Assembly: GCF_025148125.1 (NCBI RefSeq)
Contig: NZ_CP102267.1
Coordinates: 4,536,501 to 4,600,500 of the forward strand
Direction: 5' to 3'
Origin: Blautia wexlerae DSM 19850
Lineage (GTDB): Bacteria; Bacillota; Clostridia; Lachnospirales; Lachnospiraceae
Length of the DNA stretch: 64,000 bases
Shown: positions 42,474 to 51,296 of the stretch, in pieces
Numbering within the stretch: position 1 is the first letter of the stretch
How the letters are laid out: every line of letters begins with the position of its first letter
Notes under the pieces: model-generated
The model's database searches: none
What the model saw: the letters and a program-made list of their open reading frames with translations, nothing else
Told to the model about the DNA's origin: nothing
Program-made: the position numbers and the translations under genes

Positions 42474-43535
42474 TTATTTCAATACAATAGCCTGTGTCAG
42501 GTGTCTCGGTGAATCTGCATCCAGATTCTTGCTGTCTGCAATATAATATCCAAGAAGCTGTCCGATAAATCCGATGATTGCACTGTACTGCATATCATTC
42601 CATTCTTTATCCATGGAATATACGTAATCAGCGATCTGATCAAAAGTATCTCCCAGTTCTCCGCCAAGAACTGCAACTATTGCACCATAACTCTTCATCT
42701 GTTCCATAAGTGCTTTGTCACCATCTCTGCAGGCTTTATTGCTTAAGCACACGATCAGTGTATTTTCGTCTACAAGACTCATTGGCCCATGACGGTATTC
42801 CAGATCATAATATCCTTCAGAATTGCTGAGTCCCATTTCTTTCATCTTATTCATACATTCATTGGCAACACCATAATAAATACCCTGTCCAAGAATAATG
42901 TAGAGATTCAGGTTTTTATGCTCATTCATGATTTTTGCAGACAGTTCATCCATTTCTTTCAGAACCTTTTCAGAATATGGAGCATAATCTTTCATTGCAG
43001 CAATTTCATCTTTCTTACCGCCTACATACATAGCCATGATAACAGCCATATATAACATACTTGTAAAAGAACGTGTCATGATAACACTGTCTTCAGCTGT
43101 ATCCGGTGAAAGAATGTAATAGTCATTATATTTTTCACTGTCTTTGTCACAGGTAATAGCCAGTGTAGTAACCTGAGGATAAGTACGAACTTTATCAATA
43201 GCCATTCTTACTTCTGTAGTATAGCTTTTTCTAGTAATCGGAAGGATCAGCACATTTCTTCCTTCTTTTACATAAGTTTCCGGAAAATAATACAGCTCAG
43301 AGCATGGAACTCCCTTTGACGGGATTCCTGTATAAGTGGAAAATGCTGCTGCTGAAGCCTGTGCCAGATAAAGAGAAGTTCCACATCCTGTAAAAATCAG
43401 CTCATCATATTTTTTCTCACCGAAGAATACCTTGTCCAGAGTTTTGAAAATATCCTCCAGAGTATCATTGACAGCCTGAAAAGAAGCCGGCTGCTGGTAC
43501 ATTTCTTTATAGGTCAGTTCACTGTTTTTTTTCAT
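42474..43535 (-). CDS. SIS-domain sugar-phosphate isomerase/deaminase (AgaS/FrlB-like)
   Basis: A 353-residue protein with two SIS domains, the fold of GlmS C-termini, AgaS and FrlB. ELIFTGCGTSLYLAQ is the first phosphosugar-binding loop; SNSEGYYDLEYRHGPMSLVD carries the catalytic-type Glu and the characteristic R-H-G-P segment; a C-terminal SPRHLTQAIVLK ends the family. It lacks the glutaminase half of GlmS. With a tagatose/fructose-type aldolase next door, a deaminase/isomerase role like AgaS (galactosamine-6-P to tagatose-6-P) is plausible. It follows the aldolase gene by 58 bp. Confidence 0.85.
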   Translation of the reverse strand: MKKNSELTYKEMYQQPASFQAVNDTLEDIFKTLDKVFFGEKKYDELIFTGCGTSLYLAQASAAAFSTYTGIPSKGVPCSELYYFPETYVKEGRNVLILPITRKSYTTEVRMAIDKVRTYPQVTTLAITCDKDSEKYNDYYILSPDTAEDSVIMTRSFTSMLYMAVIMAMYVGGKKDEIAAMKDYAPYSEKVLKEMDELSAKIMNEHKNLNLYIILGQGIYYGVANECMNKMKEMGLSNSEGYYDLEYRHGPMSLVDENTLIVCLSNKACRDGDKALMEQMKSYGAIVAVLGGELGDTFDQIADYVYSMDKEWNDMQYSAIIGFIGQLLGYYIADSKNLDADSPRHLTQAIVLK

Positions 43536-43593
43536 TTATATTTCCTCCTGAATTTAATTCCCTTGTGATTTTATTTTAATTGCTTTTATCTTC

Positions 43594-44445
43594 TCAGGCC
43601 TTTCCTTCTGAACCTGCAAGACGGATGATCTTTTTGATGTCTTCTGTCAGAGCATCATTTGCAAGCTGTGACAGTTTCCATGAATGTCCCTGATGATTTG
43701 TCTTCAATGCTTCTTCATAATGTTCTACATATTTATAACGGATTTCTGTACCAAAGTTGATCTTCGCAACACCAAGCTTAATAGCTTCTTTGATGATATC
43801 TTCTCTCATACCTGTACATCCATGAAGAACAAATGGAATATCTGTAAATTTCCTTACTTCTTCCAGAACTTCCAGTTTGATATCCGGTTCACCCTTATAA
43901 TATCCATGAGCATTTCCGATTCCAATAGCCAGGGAATCCGGCTGACACAAATCCAGAAACTGACGGACCTGCTCCGGATTTGCTACATTTTTATTCTCCA
44001 TCTGAGCACCGGCTTCATCTAATCTTAAAAGTTCTCCGATCTCTGCTTCTACAGGAACATCGAAACATTTTGCCACCTTGATCACTTCATTTGTGAGTCT
44101 GGCATTTTCTTCAATCGGTTTTGTAGATCCATCGATCATCAGGGACGTAAATCCATTCTTTAATGATTTCATGCAGATATCAAAGCTGTCACCATGGTCC
44201 AGATGGATCGCGATTGGTACACTTACTTTATTTGCACACCATTTACATACTTCTACAAACCAGTCATCTCCGGAATATGCTCCTGTAGCCACATAATGAG
44301 CCAGGATCGCAGGTGAATGCATTTCTTCCGCTGCTCTGCAGATCGCCCAGATAATATCATAGTTTCCACCCTGTGTGTTCATTGCAGGCACTGCATAATG
44401 TTCTCTTCGTGCCTTTTCGAGCATTTCCTTACTTGTAACTAACAT
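43594..44445 (-). CDS. Class II ketose-bisphosphate aldolase 2 (GatY/KbaY-like)
   Basis: A 283-residue zinc aldolase with HLDHGDSFD (catalytic Asp and zinc His), VEAEIGEL, IGNAHGYYKGEP (zinc His), VLHGCTG and INFGTEIRY. Length and motifs fit the GatY/KbaY tagatose-bisphosphate group better than bacterial FbaA. It lies between its probable regulator (44498-45523) and the SIS isomerase on one strand, which is the usual arrangement of amino-sugar operons. The partner subunit KbaZ/GatZ is not present. Confidence 0.9.
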   Translation of the reverse strand: MLVTSKEMLEKARREHYAVPAMNTQGGNYDIIWAICRAAEEMHSPAILAHYVATGAYSGDDWFVEVCKWCANKVSVPIAIHLDHGDSFDICMKSLKNGFTSLMIDGSTKPIEENARLTNEVIKVAKCFDVPVEAEIGELLRLDEAGAQMENKNVANPEQVRQFLDLCQPDSLAIGIGNAHGYYKGEPDIKLEVLEEVRKFTDIPFVLHGCTGMREDIIKEAIKLGVAKINFGTEIRYKYVEHYEEALKTNHQGHSWKLSQLANDALTEDIKKIIRLAGSEGKA

Positions 44446-44497
44446 ATTTTCACTTCTTTCCCCTGCTCCTGGCAGGTTATATTTATTTATCTTTTCA

Positions 44498-45523
44498 TTA
44501 CTGTTTACAATAACATTTTTTCTCTGTGCTTTCCCTGATAACCAACCTGGCTGTAAAGCTTATTTTTTTATTTGCTTCATCATGACGAATCAGTGACAGA
44601 AGTGATTCTATTGCAAATTTTGCCACTTCTTCTTTCTGTATCTCCACTGTAGTAAGAGCCGGGCTTACATAATTACTTATAAAATCATTATCAAATCCAG
44701 TCACCATCAGATCATCCGGGACTTTTCTACCGGTTCTTCCTGCCACAGAAAGTGCCACTGCAGCCAGATTGTCATATCTTGCCACTATTGCATCAACAAA
44801 AGGATTTTCTTCCAGCAGTAACTGCAGTCTCTGTTCCAGTTCTTTTATATCCTCACATCCGGAAATCCTCTGCGCCTGTGCAAAAGTAATTTCTGATTCT
44901 TTTATCTGATCCAGAAATCCCTTCCAGTGAATATCCCTGTCACATTGTTTTCCTGTTTTATCAAGATAAACAAAATTTCTGCATCCATTTTTCACAAGGT
45001 ATTTTACACATTCTCTGCTGCCTTCATAAAGTCCTGTATCTACCACAACTGTATCCTGAAGCTCACAGCTGATCTCCCTGTTTAAAAACAGTACCATAGG
45101 GATTCCTGACTTCACCAGAAGTTTCAGTTCCCTGTCTGTTACACTGGAAGCACTGACAAATAAACCATCAAACTGCCTGCTTAGAATCTGACTTACAAAC
45201 TCATCTTCCTCCTGGCTCTCACAAAGAGAGATCATATATCCCCGTCTGTAAGCATCCCTGCTCATCTGGCTTACCAGTTCGGAAAAATAACCACTGCTCA
45301 GTTCTTCTGCAAGAAAAAGAATCTGCAGGCTGCCTTTTCCGTGAAGAGCCCTTGCAATATTGTTGGGATGATACTGAAGTTTTTCCACAACCTCAAGAAC
45401 ACGCTGCCTTTTTTCCTCTTTCACATAACGATTTTTGTTAAGTACATAAGAAACTATTGTTTCCGACACTCCTGCTTCTCTTGCAACATCTTTTCTTGTT
45501 ACTTTCTGTCGTCCGCTCTCCAC
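44498..45523 (-). CDS. LacI-family transcriptional regulator 2
   Basis: A 341-residue LacI repressor: helix-turn-helix VTRKDVAREAGVSETIVSYV, hinge IARALHG, sensor domain with GFDNDFISNYVSPALTTVEI. It starts at a GTG with AAGGAAC eight bases upstream. It is not a close paralogue of the other two LacI proteins here. A separate near-palindrome 30 bp upstream (45554-45573) is the likely autoregulatory site. It leads the lacI-aldolase-SIS operon. Confidence 0.9.
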   Translation of the reverse strand: MESGRQKVTRKDVAREAGVSETIVSYVLNKNRYVKEEKRQRVLEVVEKLQYHPNNIARALHGKGSLQILFLAEELSSGYFSELVSQMSRDAYRRGYMISLCESQEEDEFVSQILSRQFDGLFVSASSVTDRELKLLVKSGIPMVLFLNREISCELQDTVVVDTGLYEGSRECVKYLVKNGCRNFVYLDKTGKQCDRDIHWKGFLDQIKESEITFAQAQRISGCEDIKELEQRLQLLLEENPFVDAIVARYDNLAAVALSVAGRTGRKVPDDLMVTGFDNDFISNYVSPALTTVEIQKEEVAKFAIESLLSLIRHDEANKKISFTARLVIRESTEKKCYCKQ

Positions 45524-45553
45524 TGTTCTGTTCCTTTCCGGATGACTTTCTTA

Positions 45554-45573
45554 ATATACACACGAGTGTATAT
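45554..45573. promoter_or_regulatory. Operator candidate for LacI-family regulator 2
   Basis: ATATACAC-ACGA-GTGTATAT, an 8-bp-arm inverted repeat 31 bp before the regulator's start codon. It differs from the AAACGTTT sites. Confidence 0.55.
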
Positions 45574-45580
45574 TTTTTTC

Positions 45581-45616
45581 AAAGATTACACAGACATCTC
45601 TGCCTGTGTAATCTTT
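45581..45616 (-). terminator. Hairpin after the NitT/TauT-type binding-protein gene
   Basis: AAAGATTACACAG pairs with CTGTGTAATCTTT just after the stop codon. There is no clear U-run on the minus strand. Confidence 0.5.
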
Positions 45617-45620
45617 CTTA

Positions 45621-46631
45621 TTATTCTGCGCAAGCTTCTTCCATTACATCGAAAAGAACATAATTATCAACTGGTGTTTCTTCACAGTCACCGCTCTCAA
45701 CAAATGATTTCTGCTGCAGTTCATAATAGCCTTTGACATCATCCATATGATCCCTGATGAATTCACTTGTTGTCCAGTCTGCTACTTCTACCTGATCAAG
45801 AAGGGAATTTTTTTCAAGTTTAATCTTGTCAGCAATCCAGCCGCACACTTCATCATCATGGCTGTGGTCTGCACGATAGTCAAATCCTTTATAAAGAGCT
45901 CTTGCAAATCTTACAAGTACGTCATGATTTTCTTCAGCATATTTCGGCATTGCAATCCAACTTGCAAGAGATACAGTTTGATCAATAAATGTTTTGTTAT
46001 CTGTCAGCTGTACACCATCATCTCCAAGTTCCTCAAGAACTTTCAAAGAGTTCGGTACCCATGTTGCACACGCATCAACACTGCCAGAAAGCATTGCTGT
46101 TACAATGTTTGTTGCATCCATATCCATTGCTGTGATATCATCCATCGTCATACCTCCTTTTGCAAGGGTTTTATTCAGGATATCTTCACTGGATGTTCCT
46201 GAAGAATAAGCAATTGTTTTTCCTTTTAATCCTTCAATTGTATCTGTTCCTTTTTCCTTACTTCCGATTACAGCATCACCATTAGATACATGTGCAAGCG
46301 CAAAGATATCAGCTTTACCGTTGATGCAAAGTTTGTGGGCTCCCTGTCCGATGTATCCAACATCAATAGATCCAGATTCCATAGCCTGAATGATTGTCGG
46401 TCCATCGGAGAACTCTGTAAGCTGTACATCAATATTCTCATCATCAAAATATCCAAGTTCAATTGCAGAGATAAGACCATTTAAACTTGCATAATCAGGC
46501 ATATAAGCTACATGTACAGTTACTTTTTCCGGTTCTTCCTCTGTCGCTGCACTTACTCCCATTGCTCCGCCACAAATGACCATAGATGCTGTTACTGCCA
46601 TTGCTACTAACTTTTTCCATGTTTTTCTCAT
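45621..46631 (-). CDS. NitT/TauT-family ABC substrate-binding protein
   Basis: A 336-residue SsuA/TauA/NMT1-type binding protein. The signal peptide MRKTWKKLVAMAVTASMVIC ends near GVSAA. Mature motifs include HVAYMPDYASLNGLISAIEL, GSIDVGYIGQGAHKL and the GKTIAYSSGTSSE loop. Family ligands are small anions (sulfonates, nitrate, taurine) or thiamin precursors. It is the last gene of a four-gene transcript with a PFK-like kinase first, then permease and ATPase. The link with sugar enzymes suggests an acidic sugar derivative, but this is speculative. Confidence 0.88.
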   Translation of the reverse strand: MRKTWKKLVAMAVTASMVICGGAMGVSAATEEEPEKVTVHVAYMPDYASLNGLISAIELGYFDDENIDVQLTEFSDGPTIIQAMESGSIDVGYIGQGAHKLCINGKADIFALAHVSNGDAVIGSKEKGTDTIEGLKGKTIAYSSGTSSEDILNKTLAKGGMTMDDITAMDMDATNIVTAMLSGSVDACATWVPNSLKVLEELGDDGVQLTDNKTFIDQTVSLASWIAMPKYAEENHDVLVRFARALYKGFDYRADHSHDDEVCGWIADKIKLEKNSLLDQVEVADWTTSEFIRDHMDDVKGYYELQQKSFVESGDCEETPVDNYVLFDVMEEACAE

Positions 46632-46724
46632 TGTCCTGCTTCCTTTCTTTTCCACTTTTTAGGGTAGTATTTAATAGTTTCTCTTTATTCTGAACCGTTC
46701 CATACAAGCAACGACCAAAATTCA

Positions 46725-47516
46725 TTATTTTCTTACTTCCAGATATTCCTGATATACCTGACTCCAGATATGATTTTTCAATTCCATAAACCTTGGGCTC
46801 ATCTTTGTTTCCTGATCACGTGGATATGGAATATCAATATTTACAATATCTTTGATACGTCCGGGTCTGGCACTCATAACGATAACTCTCTGCGCCAGAA
46901 TAATTGCCTCATCTACATCATGTGTGATAAAAAAACATGTTTTTCTCTCACTCTCCCATGTTTTCAGAAGTTCTGTCTGCAGCTGAGTTCTTGTCTGCGC
47001 ATCTAAAGCTCCGAAAGGCTCATCCATAAGAAGTACTTCAGGTTTTACAGCATAGGCTCTTGCAATTGCAACACGCTGTTTCATACCACCGGAGAGTTCC
47101 TTTGGATAATGATTTACGAAATCTTCAAGCTGTACCATCTTGATATATTTCATTGCAATTTCTTTCGCTTCAGCATCGCTCTTGCCCTGCAATTTCAATC
47201 CAAACATAACATTTTTCAGAACCGTCAGCCATGGGAACAATGCATACTGCTGGAATACAACACCTCTTTCAGTACCTGTTCCTTCAATTTTCTTGCCATC
47301 AATATATACCGCTCCACTGGTTGGAGTATCCAGCCCTGCGATAATATTCAACAATGTAGATTTACCGCACCCGGAAGGTCCTACCACACAGATGAATTCA
47401 TTTTCTTTAATATCAAGATTTACTCCGTTTAATGCAGTCATCTCGCCCTTACGAGTCTGATAAATTTTTTTAACGTTATCAATCTTAAGTTTTGTCACTC
47501 TCTCTTCTCCTGCCAT
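46725..47516 (-). CDS. NitT/TauT-family ABC transporter ATPase
   Basis: A 263-residue SsuB/TauB-type ATPase with Walker A GPSGCGKST, Q loop VVFQQYALFPW, signature LSGGMKQRVAIARAY, Walker B VLLMDEPFGALD and H loop FITHDVDEA. It overlaps the permease gene by 22 bp. It energises the importer whose binding protein is at 45621. Confidence 0.95.
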   Translation of the reverse strand: MAGEERVTKLKIDNVKKIYQTRKGEMTALNGVNLDIKENEFICVVGPSGCGKSTLLNIIAGLDTPTSGAVYIDGKKIEGTGTERGVVFQQYALFPWLTVLKNVMFGLKLQGKSDAEAKEIAMKYIKMVQLEDFVNHYPKELSGGMKQRVAIARAYAVKPEVLLMDEPFGALDAQTRTQLQTELLKTWESERKTCFFITHDVDEAIILAQRVIVMSARPGRIKDIVNIDIPYPRDQETKMSPRFMELKNHIWSQVYQEYLEVRK

Positions 47517-48277
47517 CCTGTTAACCTTCCTTCTAAGAATTTAATGATTTTTTCCATTACCAGTCCAATAATACCAATGATGATGATATACATCAGCATA
47601 CCTGCTGTTTCAAAACTGTTTGCCAGAGAGCGGATTCTCATTCCCAGACCAGCAGTTGCTCCTGTTGTTTCTGCTGCGATCAATGTTGTCAGTGCAACAG
47701 AAATACCAAGTCGAACAGCTGTCAAAATAAACGGAGTTGTTGCCGGAAAAATAACTTTCACAAAAATATCTCTGTCTTTTGCACCAAGGACTCTGGCTGC
47801 TTTTACCAGAGTATTATCAATATTTCTTACACCCTGATAAATTGTAACTGTCATGATTAGGAATGTTGCGATCCAAATAACAATAATCTGAGGTTTTCTA
47901 CCTACACCTGCTGTAATAACTACCAACGGTACATATGCCAGAGGCGGAATGTTACGAATAAACTGAATCCATGGTTCCAGAACCCCTCTGACCGGGAGAT
48001 ACCATGCCATAAGAAACGCAATCGGTACTGCAGTTATAAAACCAAGTGCAAATCCGGCCAGAATTGATATCATTGAACTACAGAAATCCTGTCCAAGTGC
48101 CCCATTATCAATCATTCGTTTGGCTGCCTCAAGAATAGCCGGAATAAATGGGAAGCTTCGTGCTGTTTTGGGATTAATGGATAATACATACCATAACAGG
48201 ATTGCTACCGCAAGGGAAATCAGTACCCATGCCCATCCCGGGATAGACTGCATTACTCCTTTTTTCTTTTTTTCCAT
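47495..48277 (-). CDS. NitT/TauT-family ABC transporter permease
   Basis: A 260-residue SsuC/TauC-type permease with about six membrane helices and the binding-protein-dependent loop AARVLGAKDRDIFVKVIFPA that contacts the ATPase. It lies between the PFK-like kinase and the ATPase gene on one strand. Confidence 0.93.
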   Translation of the reverse strand: MEKKKKGVMQSIPGWAWVLISLAVAILLWYVLSINPKTARSFPFIPAILEAAKRMIDNGALGQDFCSSMISILAGFALGFITAVPIAFLMAWYLPVRGVLEPWIQFIRNIPPLAYVPLVVITAGVGRKPQIIVIWIATFLIMTVTIYQGVRNIDNTLVKAARVLGAKDRDIFVKVIFPATTPFILTAVRLGISVALTTLIAAETTGATAGLGMRIRSLANSFETAGMLMYIIIIGIIGLVMEKIIKFLEGRLTGWQEKRE

Positions 48278-48331
48278 AATTACTCTCCTTTCAATGGAAC
48301 ATTTTCATTTTTGTTTTGTATATTTTTCGTT

Positions 48332-49498
48332 TTAAAGATAATCCTTGAAATTCAGGAATTCCGGAAGTGGATCTCCGATCAGCGGGCGACACCAGTCAAC
48401 AAATTCCTGTGTTACATCGTTACCTCTTTCATTTATAAAATTGTCAGGCATCTTCCGTTCATAAAGCATAACTTCTTTGATAGGAACAAGCTTTGTTTTC
48501 ATCTGATACACCGTTCCCGGGACCCGTTCAAAACCTACCATCACTCCGCTGTTTCCTTCAACAGCACTCCTCAGTGCAACTGTGCCGGCCTGTCTTGCTT
48601 CTTCTCTGTCCACCGGTGACTGAAGTGCTACAGAAGTTCTTCCGCAAAGTCCGGGTTTTTCGCTTCTTGCTTTTACGCCAAGTTTCTTAACTACCAGATT
48701 CGCAAGATGTGAACTTACATCTCCATAATAAACAGCTCTTTCTGATTTAAAGATTGGAGGAACAATAGATTCTCCATTTGCATCATGAAGTCCCTCACTT
48801 ACCAGAACTACTACTCCACCCTGCTTTTTCTGAAGTCTGGATACATCCTCAAGAAACTCATCTTCATTAAAGTTTCGTTCCGGCAGATAGATCAGGTGAG
48901 GAGCATCTCCCTGTTTCCTTCTTGCAAGTGCGGAAGCTGCTGTGATCCATCCTGCATTTCTTCCCATGGCTTCCATAATACATACATGAATGGGAAGAGA
49001 TTTTACATCTTCACCAACTTCCTGGGTAGAAGCTGCAATAAATCTTGCCGCACTTCCATATCCTGGTGAGTGATCTGTCATTGCGATATCATTGTCAATC
49101 GTTTTTGGAATTCCAACAACTTTGATATCCTGATCCTTACAGACCTCATAAATATGTCCGCATGCATCCATAGTTCCGTTTCCGCCATTCAGAAGAACAT
49201 ATTTAATATCATGTTTTTTAAAGATATCCACCATTTTTTCATAATCTTTTTCATATAGAGGATATCTGGAAGATCCAATTGCCGAAGCAGGTGTATGCAA
49301 AAGAAGTTTCAATTTTTCATCATCAAACGAAGTCAAATCTATGAAAGTTTCTGAAAAAATTGCTCCGGTTCCACCAATCGCTCCGTAAACTTTTCCAACC
49401 TCCGGATTTCGTTTTGCTTCTTCGATCACACCGTAAAGGGATGCATTGATGACTGCTGTAGGCCCACCTCCATGTACCACTAATACATTTTGTGACAT
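48332..49498 (-). CDS. 6-phosphofructokinase-family protein (PPi-PFK-like, atypical active site)
   Basis: A 388-residue PFK superfamily protein. The start at 49498 (MSQNVLVVHGGGPTAVINAS) has AAAGGAAAG upstream. The phosphate-donor loop reads GGNGTMD where ATP-PFKs have GGDGS and PPi-PFKs GGDDS, so the Mg-binding Asp is Asn. The next motif PKTIDND has the lysine typical of PPi-dependent enzymes. Donor and sugar are therefore uncertain. It is co-transcribed with a NitT/TauT-type importer rather than glycolytic genes, so it may phosphorylate a ketose phosphate of this pathway such as tagatose-6-P. Confidence 0.85.
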   Translation of the reverse strand: MSQNVLVVHGGGPTAVINASLYGVIEEAKRNPEVGKVYGAIGGTGAIFSETFIDLTSFDDEKLKLLLHTPASAIGSSRYPLYEKDYEKMVDIFKKHDIKYVLLNGGNGTMDACGHIYEVCKDQDIKVVGIPKTIDNDIAMTDHSPGYGSAARFIAASTQEVGEDVKSLPIHVCIMEAMGRNAGWITAASALARRKQGDAPHLIYLPERNFNEDEFLEDVSRLQKKQGGVVVLVSEGLHDANGESIVPPIFKSERAVYYGDVSSHLANLVVKKLGVKARSEKPGLCGRTSVALQSPVDREEARQAGTVALRSAVEGNSGVMVGFERVPGTVYQMKTKLVPIKEVMLYERKMPDNFINERGNDVTQEFVDWCRPLIGDPLPEFLNFKDYL

Positions 49499-49750
49499 AT
49501 TCCGCTTTCCTTTCCACTGTTTATTGTGCATCTTACAATAAACTTTTTATTTTTCTTGAATATGTTTTATTCAATTTCACTTTGTACTCTTATCTTAACA
49601 TATTTTTGCAAAAACAAAAGCACAATTAATGAAAACGTTATCTGGATATTTTGTATAATTTGTCATTTCAATTTTTGTGTATTTTTTTTTATGCTTTTTT
49701 CCATTTTTTTCTCTTTCACAGGATTTTCACTGATTTTTGCTTTCGTATAA

Positions 49751-49798
49751 AAAACAAAGAGGTCAAAAAGATACTAATCTTTTCAACCTCTTTGTTTT
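49751..49798. terminator. Bidirectional terminator between the PFK-like and chromate-type genes
   Basis: AAAACAAAGAGGT with AAAAAGA pairs with TCTTTT and ACCTCTTTGTTTT. It lies about 100 bp past the stop of the chromate-type pair. Upstream, GAAAACGTTAT (49631-49641) is a weak match to the AAACGTTT operators. Confidence 0.8.
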
Positions 49799-49869
49799 CC
49801 GATTATTTTTTTGCTTTATCAATTTAACTCAATAATATAGTAATTTTGATATATTTGCAATTCAATATT

Positions 49870-49883
49870 ACGCAAACGTTTGA
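49870..49883. promoter_or_regulatory. LacI-family operator candidate
   Basis: ACGCAAACGTTTGA, between the terminator and the end of the chromate-type pair. Its target gene is unclear; the PFK-like operon 370 bp away on the minus strand is the nearest. Confidence 0.5.
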
Positions 49884-49899
49884 TTTACCATATAGTGAT

Positions 49900-50469
49900 T
49901 TACGCTTTTTTTACAGCGTTCAAAACCACATTTGCCACACCACACAAAACCATTGCCAATATAGGATTTATTTTAAATTTACGAAGCAGCACCAATGCGA
50001 CCACAAAAAATATGATCATTTCCACACATACATTCTGGCGTATAAGATTTACAGTACCATCAATGAAAAATGCAGAAATTAAAATCGTTACCCCTGCTTT
50101 GGCGATCATCGATACAACTGCCGGTCTGAGAGATGCCAGTGTTCCCTGAAGTAAAGACATATTCCGATACTTCATATAAACATATGCCAGCAAGGTTACA
50201 ATAATACAGGAGGGAAGAATACATCCCAATGTAGCAATTATTGCACCTAAGATTCCCGCTATCTGCATCCCTACAAAAGTAGCAGAGTTTACTGCAATCG
50301 GTCCCGGCGTCATTTCAGCGATCGTTATCAGATTCGTAAATTCGCTCATTGAAAGCCAGCTGTGCAGATTCACCACCTGTTCCTGTATCAGCGGCATTGC
50401 GGCATATCCTCCTCCAAAACTCAATGCCCCGACCTGGATGAAACTTAAAAAAAGCTGAATATAGATCAT
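49900..50469 (-). CDS. Short-chain chromate-type transporter, subunit B
   Basis: A 189-residue CHR-family half transporter with about six helices. The FIQVGALSFGGGYAAMPLIQEQ motif and MTPGPIAVNSATFVG are diagnostic. Known short CHR pairs export chromate or related oxyanions, but many have unknown cargo. Its ATG overlaps the stop of subunit A by 4 bp. The location inside the LacI-bounded cluster suggests an organic or sulfur anion rather than chromate stress. Confidence 0.9.
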   Translation of the reverse strand: MIYIQLFLSFIQVGALSFGGGYAAMPLIQEQVVNLHSWLSMSEFTNLITIAEMTPGPIAVNSATFVGMQIAGILGAIIATLGCILPSCIIVTLLAYVYMKYRNMSLLQGTLASLRPAVVSMIAKAGVTILISAFFIDGTVNLIRQNVCVEMIIFFVVALVLLRKFKINPILAMVLCGVANVVLNAVKKA

Positions 50470-51041
50470 TTTTCCCTGCCTCCTTTTACTATTGTCCGTA
50501 CCATTCCAAATACAGCTACCAAAAGTATTATATAGATAATGTTAACATTCAGGAAATAGCTGAGACAAAAACTGATGATCATTATCACCACATTCACCCA
50601 GTCCTTTGACTTTACAACATTTTTCCCCATATCATACACTACAGACATAATAACTGCCCCAACTCCCGCAGTCATTCCTTTTAATAATGCCGCAATATAA
50701 TAATTGGAACAAAACGCATCATAAAATACAGAAATAACAGATAAGATCACCATCGGAGGAATGATCGCTCCAATGACAGATACCAGCATTCCCGGTATGC
50801 CGGCAAGCTTATACCCCACAATAATCGCTCCGTTTACTGCGATCGCTCCAGGTGAAGACTGGGCGATTGCAACCAGATCCAGCATTTCATCTTCTTCGAT
50901 CCAGTGATAATGATCCACAAATTTTTCTTTCAGCAAAGTAACAATTACATAACCGCCGCCGAAAGTAAATGTGCTGAGATACAGACATGCAAAAAATAAT
51001 TTTCGCAGTACATATCCTTTACTTTTTGTTTTTTCTTCCAT
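50466..51041 (-). CDS. Short-chain chromate-type transporter, subunit A
   Basis: A 191-residue CHR half transporter with LSTFTFGGGYVIVTLLKEKF and SSPGAIAVNGAIIVGYK. It is translationally coupled to subunit B; such pairs act as heterodimers with antiparallel topology. A perfect palindromic LacI-type operator lies 84 bp upstream, divergent from LacI-family gene 3. Confidence 0.9.
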   Translation of the reverse strand: MEEKTKSKGYVLRKLFFACLYLSTFTFGGGYVIVTLLKEKFVDHYHWIEEDEMLDLVAIAQSSPGAIAVNGAIIVGYKLAGIPGMLVSVIGAIIPPMVILSVISVFYDAFCSNYYIAALLKGMTAGVGAVIMSVVYDMGKNVVKSKDWVNVVIMIISFCLSYFLNVNIIYIILLVAVFGMVRTIVKGGREK

Positions 51042-51124
51042 TTTATTTCCCCCATTTTTTAATACATTCTATAGATTCTATATTTTATCTTATCATGTAC
51101 TAAAAAAAATTCACTTCATTTATC

Positions 51125-51138
51125 AGCAAACGTTTGCT
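51125..51138. promoter_or_regulatory. LacI-family operator, perfect palindrome
   Basis: AGCAAACGTTTGCT is fully self-complementary. It lies between the divergent chromate-type pair and LacI-family gene 3 and is the strongest of the AAACGTTT sites. Confidence 0.75.
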
Positions 51139-51296
51139 TTATATTTTCATACATTTCTTATATTGCATCTGTATTTTTGTCTTTGAATCAACTATACTTG
51201 TGTTAACAATATAGCTGTAAATTCATACAGCAATCTGACATCCTGGTTCTGACATAAGTATCATAAAACACTGCACCCCAAGAAAGGAGGTCTCCT

